Position numbers and translations under genes: made by a program
Shown here: positions 59,581 to 64,000 of the stretch, piece after piece
Layout of the letters: the number at the start of each line of letters is the position of its first letter
Position numbering within the stretch: the first letter of the stretch is position 1
Notes under the pieces: model-generated
What the model was told of the DNA's origin: nothing
Database searches by the model: none
The model's input: only the letters and a program-made list of their open reading frames with translations
Source of the DNA: JAOAFX01 sp049700315
GTDB lineage: Bacteria; Hydrothermota; Tepidihabitantia; SM23-42; JAOAFX01
Assembly: GCA_049700315.1 (NCBI GenBank)
Contig: JBNAVN010000001.1
Coordinates: 1 to 64,000 of the forward strand
Direction of reading: 5' to 3'
DNA: 64,000 nucleotides

Positions 59581-59949
59581 TCATTTCCCTTTAGTGACTC
59601 CATAGAATCTCAAATTTGCTACGAGAGAGAGAATACCTGAAAGAAAGAATAGACCATATGCAAGGTAGTTAATGCCGCCCTTCGGAAGCATCATTTTTCC
59701 ACCAATGCCGCAGAATATCAATTGGATCAATGCAAAAAGTAAAATACCTGTGGGTGCAATCACCATAAACTGCCAGTTTGTTTTTTCACCAAGCACAATC
59801 TCATATCTGCGGGCAATTATGCCCAAAAATATGAACGCAAACCATAACAATACCGCACCCAGAACCAATACATAGTTCGGGAAAATTGCCAGCGCTTGAT
59901 AAGTAGAAGGTTCAATCCCGAATGGTGCGGAAAATAAAATCAATCCCAT
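59581..59949 (-). CDS. Small membrane protein in module C
   Basis: 122 aa with three to four hydrophobic segments (YVLVLGAVLLWFAFIFLGIIARRYE; FMVIAPTGILLFALIQLIFCGIGG; LAYGLFFLSGILSLVANL). No family recognised. A strong ribosome-binding site (AAAGGAGG) precedes it. Position right after the Roadblock-like genes suggests a membrane partner of that regulator set. Confidence 0.6.
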   Translation of the reverse strand: MGLILFSAPFGIEPSTYQALAIFPNYVLVLGAVLLWFAFIFLGIIARRYEIVLGEKTNWQFMVIAPTGILLFALIQLIFCGIGGKMMLPKGGINYLAYGLFFLSGILSLVANLRFYGVTKGK

Positions 59950-59979
59950 AAAACCTCCTTTTCCTAAAACTCAGATGTA

Positions 59980-60567
59980 TCACTTCAGTTTCCCCAAAAG
60001 TTTATTCGTCAAATCTTTGCCTTTTGTCGGACCAACAATCATACCTGCTGCCTTGCCCAGGGCAAAGATGAATCTCCTTATGTCTTCTTCATAAAGTTCA
60101 TCTGCTTTTATTCTCTGCGCCTTGAGCTGATTCTGATATACCCTTTCTGTAAAATCACCCAAATAATCCTGAATAACTGCTTTTAGTTGGTCAAGAAATT
60201 CTGGCGCAAATTTCTCTTTTGGTCTTTCTGCTTCAACAACCTCGGTCTTTTGCTTGGTTCTGATCTCCTTAATTGCATTCAAGATAGTATCCAGTATTTC
60301 TGTCTGGGTTGTAGCATAAATGTGTCCAATCATTTCATTTTCAGCAATGTCACAAAGCAGACTTTGATTACTACCAACGATTTCAATGGTATCAATCTTA
60401 ATACCACCTACTGCACCAATGGATTCAAAAAGAACAGTTCCAGTTTGTGAAAACTTTGACTTTTTCTGTTCACCACCCTTAGAAGTAATCGTCTCTCCAT
60501 CTTTCATTACAATAAAAGGCAAACCCAAACCTCGTTCTTCAATCTTGTTCAGTATCTCTTCATTCAT
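59980..60567 (-). CDS. Roadblock/LC7-like protein with helical C-terminal region
   Basis: 195 aa. Residues about 10-95 have the strand-strand-helix order of Roadblock domains (LPFIVMKDGETITSK, TGTVLFESIGAVGGIKIDTIEIVGSNQSLLCDI) but are divergent. Residues 110-195 are helical and basic (LDQLKAVIQDYLGDFTERVYQNQLKAQRIKADELYEEDIRRFIF). Roadblock proteins often act on small Ras-like GTPases (MglB-MglA type). No GTPase gene is in the window. 11 bp after the next Roadblock-like gene. Confidence 0.55.
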   Translation of the reverse strand: MNEEILNKIEERGLGLPFIVMKDGETITSKGGEQKKSKFSQTGTVLFESIGAVGGIKIDTIEIVGSNQSLLCDIAENEMIGHIYATTQTEILDTILNAIKEIRTKQKTEVVEAERPKEKFAPEFLDQLKAVIQDYLGDFTERVYQNQLKAQRIKADELYEEDIRRFIFALGKAAGMIVGPTKGKDLTNKLLGKLK

Positions 60568-60578
60568 CTCTTACCCCC

Positions 60579-61364
60579 TTATATCTGCTTCATTTTTTCA
60601 ATAACTGCCTGGACTTTTACCCGTGCCTGAGATGATCCCATTTCTTCAACTGCCTTTTTAACAAGAAAGTCAATCACAGTACGCAGTATCTGCACAATAT
60701 CATCCTCTTTTTCAGGTGGCGGAGTCTGCTTGAATTCTATTTTTTCACCAATAATACCTATCATTGGCAATATATCAGTAGCAATCACCCCAAGCCCCTG
60801 ATTCAGAATACCGAGCCAGTGTTCCTTTTTCCCACCACTTCCAAATTCTTCAACCAGCAGGTTTATCTGGGTCAATTTAGAATTAATGCCCCGGGACAAT
60901 TGTATTTCAACCTTTGGTGGTACCGGCGGAGGTTTGACTTCTTCAACAACCTTCTCTTCAATTACCTTTTCCTCAACCTTCTCCTCAATTTTTTCTTCAA
61001 CCTGAATTTCAGGTTTTTCTTCAACCTTTTCTTCTATCTTTTCCTCTTTGACCGGAACCATCTGTTCCTTAATTCTTTCAATAATATCCAACGGTCTTTC
61101 ATCTCGTACCACCTCAACTCCAAGGTATTTGCCGCTATGGATAAAAATTATCAAACGATTTGCTCCATAACACATAGAAACAAACTTTATCTCACCTAAG
61201 TTCAGTGTGTTTTTTATTACCTCAGCAGCCGAGGAGAAAAATGCAGTAAGGTCACCAAGGGGCGAAGTTGATGAACCCTTGACTTTTTCTATTGAACCAT
61301 CCTCGGCATTAACCACTGCATAATTGATTATTCCCGGAATCTTATCTAATATTTCCATTCCCAA
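60579..61364 (-). CDS. Roadblock-like protein with Glu/Val/Lys-rich linker
   Basis: 261 aa. Residues 1-95 fit a Roadblock domain (LDKIPGIINYAVVNAEDGSIEKVKG, AEVIKNTLNLGEIKFVSMCYGANRLIIFIHSGKYLGVEV). Residues about 105-150 are a low-complexity linker of KIEEKVEEK-type repeats. Residues 155-261 are helical, with a SRGINSKLTQINLLVEEFG region like the C-terminal part of its neighbour. It probably forms hetero- or homodimers with the 195-aa protein. Regulation of a GTPase is an inference. Confidence 0.6.
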   Translation of the reverse strand: MGMEILDKIPGIINYAVVNAEDGSIEKVKGSSTSPLGDLTAFFSSAAEVIKNTLNLGEIKFVSMCYGANRLIIFIHSGKYLGVEVVRDERPLDIIERIKEQMVPVKEEKIEEKVEEKPEIQVEEKIEEKVEEKVIEEKVVEEVKPPPVPPKVEIQLSRGINSKLTQINLLVEEFGSGGKKEHWLGILNQGLGVIATDILPMIGIIGEKIEFKQTPPPEKEDDIVQILRTVIDFLVKKAVEEMGSSQARVKVQAVIEKMKQI

Positions 61365-61371
61365 CTCCTTT

Positions 61372-62208
61372 CTATTTCAATCCTGCATAGAGTTCATCCA
61401 TCTTCTTTTTGAATAGCAATTTTCCATAAAGCTGTGGTCCTTCGCTGTTTACGAATTGCTCAAATTTTTTTCTGAACTTATCAATCTGCTCCTGAGTCAA
61501 TGGATTTTGCACAGTAATCTCCAGGGTATCTTCATCAACCTTAAATGCTGAACCCAATGATTGATTTTCGGGTTCCATTTCCGACCATCTTCTGTACCAG
61601 TTTAATCCATTCTTCCCAAATGTTTTGAAAAAAACATTAAAATAATGAATCAAAACCGCCATCAATCTTTCCGCTTCTCTGGGGTCGTAAATAAGCCCCT
61701 GTTCTTTGAGCCAGATAATCGTCTTTATTGTTTCATAGCCACCTAATTGAGATTGGGCAATGATTTCATTTAATGTTCTCTTGCCATCAACCATTGCCAG
61801 AACCTGCCAATCTGTACGCCGGAGCGCAACTGCCGAAGGTAATTCTTTTGTTGATTTTGCCAATACCGCATCCCGCGGTGGCAAGCGGTCTTTGATCTTT
61901 TCAAATTCAACACGCCTCTTTTCAATATTTTCATTTAACTTTCCCACATCTTCAGATATTGTCTGTTCAATTGCCCTTATCCCCGTTTCAAATGTCGCAT
62001 GTTCAAGCCGGGCAAGTGTAAGATTAAGAAGTGATTCAAATCCCTTTTCCATACCATCAGTGGCATGAACAATATATCCTTCCTTCACATATACTTCACC
62101 ATTCAATTCTCCACTCACCTTTAACAGACCAGTCTTTTTCAATTGAACAAGAAAATTTAATATATCAAAAAGATTAAATTCTTTCAAATTAATTTCAATA
62201 TCTATCAT
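61372..62208 (-). CDS. PATAN/DUF4388-domain regulator
   Basis: 278 aa. Residues 1-100 have the DUF4388/PATAN pattern: FNLFDILNFLVQLKKTGLLKVSGELNGEVYVKEGYIVHATDGMEKG. Residues about 125-185 resemble a winged helix (LRRTDWQVLAMVDGKRTLNEIIAQSQLGGYETIKTIIWLKEQGLI). The rest is helical. PATAN domains are signalling parts in gliding, pilus and GTPase-linked systems. It begins one base after the stop of module C component 4 and so is the first of the regulator genes attached to the module. Confidence 0.72.
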   Translation of the reverse strand: MIDIEINLKEFNLFDILNFLVQLKKTGLLKVSGELNGEVYVKEGYIVHATDGMEKGFESLLNLTLARLEHATFETGIRAIEQTISEDVGKLNENIEKRRVEFEKIKDRLPPRDAVLAKSTKELPSAVALRRTDWQVLAMVDGKRTLNEIIAQSQLGGYETIKTIIWLKEQGLIYDPREAERLMAVLIHYFNVFFKTFGKNGLNWYRRWSEMEPENQSLGSAFKVDEDTLEITVQNPLTQEQIDKFRKKFEQFVNSEGPQLYGKLLFKKKMDELYAGLK

Positions 62209-62826
62209 TTATATCACTCCTAACCAGTTATGCAAAAGAAAATAGACTCTACCGATAAACAACGATACACGAGCCATAATTGTATAACCGAAAGATGCGC
62301 CAAACGATACCATCATAAACCAGATACCGATTTTTGCCCCAGTGCCCAGGGGACCTTTGTGTTCTTTGGAAAAATAGAAATAAAGGAGTGTAAAGATTAC
62401 ACCAAGAATAATCAAAATATTGGAAAATGTAGTAAACACAGAGATATTTTTCAAAGGTAGAAAGGTTGCCTGTAATTGCGGGAAAATATCACCTTGAACA
62501 ATCTGAGTTATGGATACGGCCATCGCTATGCCCATGGTAAATGTGAGGGGAATGCGAATCATCCAGGAGATTTTGGGGATGAGCGGAGCAAACATCAAAA
62601 AACCTATAAAAATGGGAAAGATATTGTACCATTGTCCCTTCTGAAACAAGGGTTCAAAGAGGTTGGGCCAGGCAAAATCATACCAGAGCACGACTGCCCA
62701 ATATCCTGCCGAAACACCAACAAAAATATTTTCAGCAATCTTATAAAAAGGATTATCCTTGTACAAAAATGAGTATATTGCCAGGGTCAGCAATGCAGCA
62801 ATCCATATACCTATTATATTTATCAT
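62209..62826 (-). CDS. Module C, component 4: polytopic membrane protein
   Basis: 205 aa, about six membrane helices, homologous to 38880-39521 and 43773-44393: IYSFLYKDNPFYKIAENIFVGVSAGYWAV, IPKISWMIRIPLTF, VQGDIFPQLQAT, YFSKEHKGPLGTG, FGASFGYTIMARVSLFIGRVYFLLHNWLGVI. More diverged than A and B are from each other. Its ATG overlaps component 3 by 4 nt. Confidence 0.75.
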   Translation of the reverse strand: MINIIGIWIAALLTLAIYSFLYKDNPFYKIAENIFVGVSAGYWAVVLWYDFAWPNLFEPLFQKGQWYNIFPIFIGFLMFAPLIPKISWMIRIPLTFTMGIAMAVSITQIVQGDIFPQLQATFLPLKNISVFTTFSNILIILGVIFTLLYFYFSKEHKGPLGTGAKIGIWFMMVSFGASFGYTIMARVSLFIGRVYFLLHNWLGVI

Positions 62827-63644
62827 TTTTTTCTCCGCTGGTAAACCAATATCACATTGCCAAGCACAATAAATCCAACAAGGAGTAGATGAACAATAGA
62901 TTGGGCATCCATTCCCCTCAAACCTCTGCCCTTTCTGTCAACAAGTGTTTCATATTCTGCGGCACCTTTTAATCCGCCCAAAAGCCCAACCAACTGTCCT
63001 GAACTCAGATAGGCATATTGTTGTGGTGCCATAATCGCAGTAGTTGCACCACAAATCGGCACACCGTAACGGGCGTGGAAATAAATTATCCAGTGGAGAA
63101 TACCAGGATCACCCGCAGAAAAGGTCATGACGGCCTTGATGTCCTTTGCTGATTTTACTGCCCTGCCCAAAGCAAATGAGTCTATCAGAATACCTTGATA
63201 ATCAACTTTTATCACATCTGAAAAACTGCGCCCCAAACTCAAAAGCATTACTGCACCACCAGGCCGATAACCAACATTGATATAGTCTTCACCATATCTT
63301 TTGTTATAAATGCGGGCAAGACTGCTCAGGGCAATATTTCCAAGTTCACTACCAGCAGGCCATAAGCCCATCATATATATTTTCAAATCTCTGCGAAAAC
63401 AATGTTCAATTACTGCTTCAGTTGCCGGATAAAGTTCTGCCTCACTGCCCGGGTCATAATCAGTAGAAATAAGTATTATAGAACCGCGGGGCAATGATTC
63501 AATTTTATCATAGACATTTTTAACCGGTTTCGTAATATCAACCGGTAGATTCAATGGCACAATCATCGGAATGATAACTGCCAGTGCAACGAGAAGAAAA
63601 ATAATTCTACGATCAAGACGGGCAAGAGATTCAATGATATTCAT
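62823..63644 (-). CDS. Module C, component 3: double-anchored extracytoplasmic-domain protein
   Basis: 273 aa, homologous to 38020-38883 and 42766-43641. LARLDRRIIFLLVALAVIIPMIV forms the first helix, and a helix before YQRRKK the second. The middle domain has STDYDPGSEAELYPATEAVIEHCFRRDLKIYMM, WIIYFHARYGVPICGATTAIM and YAYLSSGQLVGLLGGLKGAAEYE. The DYDP motif, the basic ends and the final EYE are kept in all three copies. Confidence 0.75.
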   Translation of the reverse strand: MNIIESLARLDRRIIFLLVALAVIIPMIVPLNLPVDITKPVKNVYDKIESLPRGSIILISTDYDPGSEAELYPATEAVIEHCFRRDLKIYMMGLWPAGSELGNIALSSLARIYNKRYGEDYINVGYRPGGAVMLLSLGRSFSDVIKVDYQGILIDSFALGRAVKSAKDIKAVMTFSAGDPGILHWIIYFHARYGVPICGATTAIMAPQQYAYLSSGQLVGLLGGLKGAAEYETLVDRKGRGLRGMDAQSIVHLLLVGFIVLGNVILVYQRRKK

Positions 63645-63675
63645 AATTTAGTGCTTCCGCAAAACGATAGACTTT

Positions 63676-64000
63676 TTATTCATGCCCTCCTCCCATATAA
63701 CTTCTCTCAATCCCTAAAAGAACGCGCAATGCCATGGATATTAATCCTAAGTCAATGCCAAACAAGATACCCCGCTTTGCTGCGGTATTGGGAACCTGCA
63801 TTATCCACTCAACAAGGTCAGGAAATTTGTGCCAGATCAAATAGCCAATAGGAATTCTCCCAATCATCACAATTACCGCGGCGGTCAGAAGCAGTGTTGC
63901 CTCAGGTGTCTTTGCCCTGAATGCCCTGAATGATGCTGACGCAACAAAAAAGGCAAGCAAAGAAAACATTGTTGCACCAAGTGGAACCTGAAAATTTTCA
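63676..64000 (-). CDS. Module C, component 2: polytopic membrane protein (partial)
   Basis: 108 residues before the window edge; the frame stays open to base 64000. It matches the C-terminal halves of 37364-38023 and 42039-42716: VPLGATMFSLLAFFVASASFRAFRAKTPEATLLLTAAVIVMIG, WIMQVPNTAAKRGILFGIDLGLISMALRVLLGIERSYMGG. The ATG at 63969 is internal and not the start. By analogy with modules A and B, the FN3-DUF6754-like component 1 should lie just beyond the window. Confidence 0.75.
   Translation of the reverse strand, partial: ENFQVPLGATMFSLLAFFVASASFRAFRAKTPEATLLLTAAVIVMIGRIPIGYLIWHKFPDLVEWIMQVPNTAAKRGILFGIDLGLISMALRVLLGIERSYMGGGHE

Noticed and set aside
60819..61199. 126-aa plus-strand frame opposite the Roadblock-like gene
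   Set aside because: It is a low-complexity Phe/Asn/Leu shadow of the Glu/Lys-rich linker on the minus strand.

Overview
The window looks like part of a Gram-negative bacterial chromosome. Visible support is an LpxB-type lipid A gene, an ExbB-ExbD-ExbD-TonB set, a TonB-dependent receptor, a PorV/PorQ-type protein and at least six secreted proteins with the C-terminal 'NP..F-x(n)-DxxGR-x(n)-GVYFVR' tail typical of type IX secretion cargo. The mixture (T9SS-like tails, S23-type four-helix-bundle genes, fibronectin-III plus DUF6754-like membrane proteins, Minf_1886 family, filler repeats between genes) fits a candidate phylum such as WOR-3 (Stahlbacteria) or a relative. This placement is an inference from gene style, not from a marker gene. 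No rRNA, CRISPR array, insertion sequence or phage was seen.

Layout. 1-5 kb: tail of a secreted protein, a broken subtilisin-like protease, a VOC protein and a fused MFS/spermidine-synthase-like protein. 5-13.3 kb: a membrane protein with TPRs, then a minus-strand block with mnmA, iscS, a two-subunit FAD/2Fe-2S oxidoreductase, purQ, a small winged-helix protein, an MBL-fold hydrolase and a bactofilin. 13.5-20.5 kb: a large secreted subtilase, an M23 peptidase, a SUMF1-type lipoprotein, a Minf_1886 protein and a J-domain protein. 20.5-25 kb: an envelope-glycan group (lpxB, NAD-dependent epimerase, B12-binding radical SAM protein, glycosyltransferase). 25-30 kb: tRNA-Leu followed by a 149-bp direct repeat, a frameshifted small gene, a GH57 enzyme, a TPR protein, tRNA-Arg and selD. 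30-35.5 kb: exported and outer-membrane proteins. 35.5-44.4 kb: MazG-like and S23 genes followed by two tandem copies of a four-gene membrane module. 44.5-57 kb: secreted proteins, PorV-like protein, TonB receptor and lipoprotein. 57-59 kb: tonB-exbD-exbD-exbB. 59-64 kb: a third copy of the four-gene module, on the minus strand, with PATAN/DUF4388 and Roadblock-like genes downstream.

Main discoveries. (1) A four-component membrane module occurs three times. Its parts are an FN3-TM-DUF6754-like protein, a polytopic protein of about 220 aa, a protein of about 280 aa with a TM at each end, and a polytopic protein of about 210 aa. The third copy is joined to Roadblock/PATAN regulators. (2) Two adjacent genes are selenoprotein genes when their upstream in-frame UGA is read through: selD (Sec in the active-site G-U-x-x-K) and a secreted thioredoxin-fold protein with a U-P-Y-C redox motif and a T9SS-like tail. 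Each has a hairpin of bacterial SECIS type directly after the UGA. (3) Promoters here are remarkably uniform, TTGACW-N16-TATAAT. In several genes the -10 box lies only 5-10 nt before an ATG that has no Shine-Dalgarno, predicting leaderless mRNAs. (4) Filler repeats (TGGTTAAATGGTTAAA words, small palindromes, a GATACC heptamer array) sit between genes and inside sorting-domain linkers.
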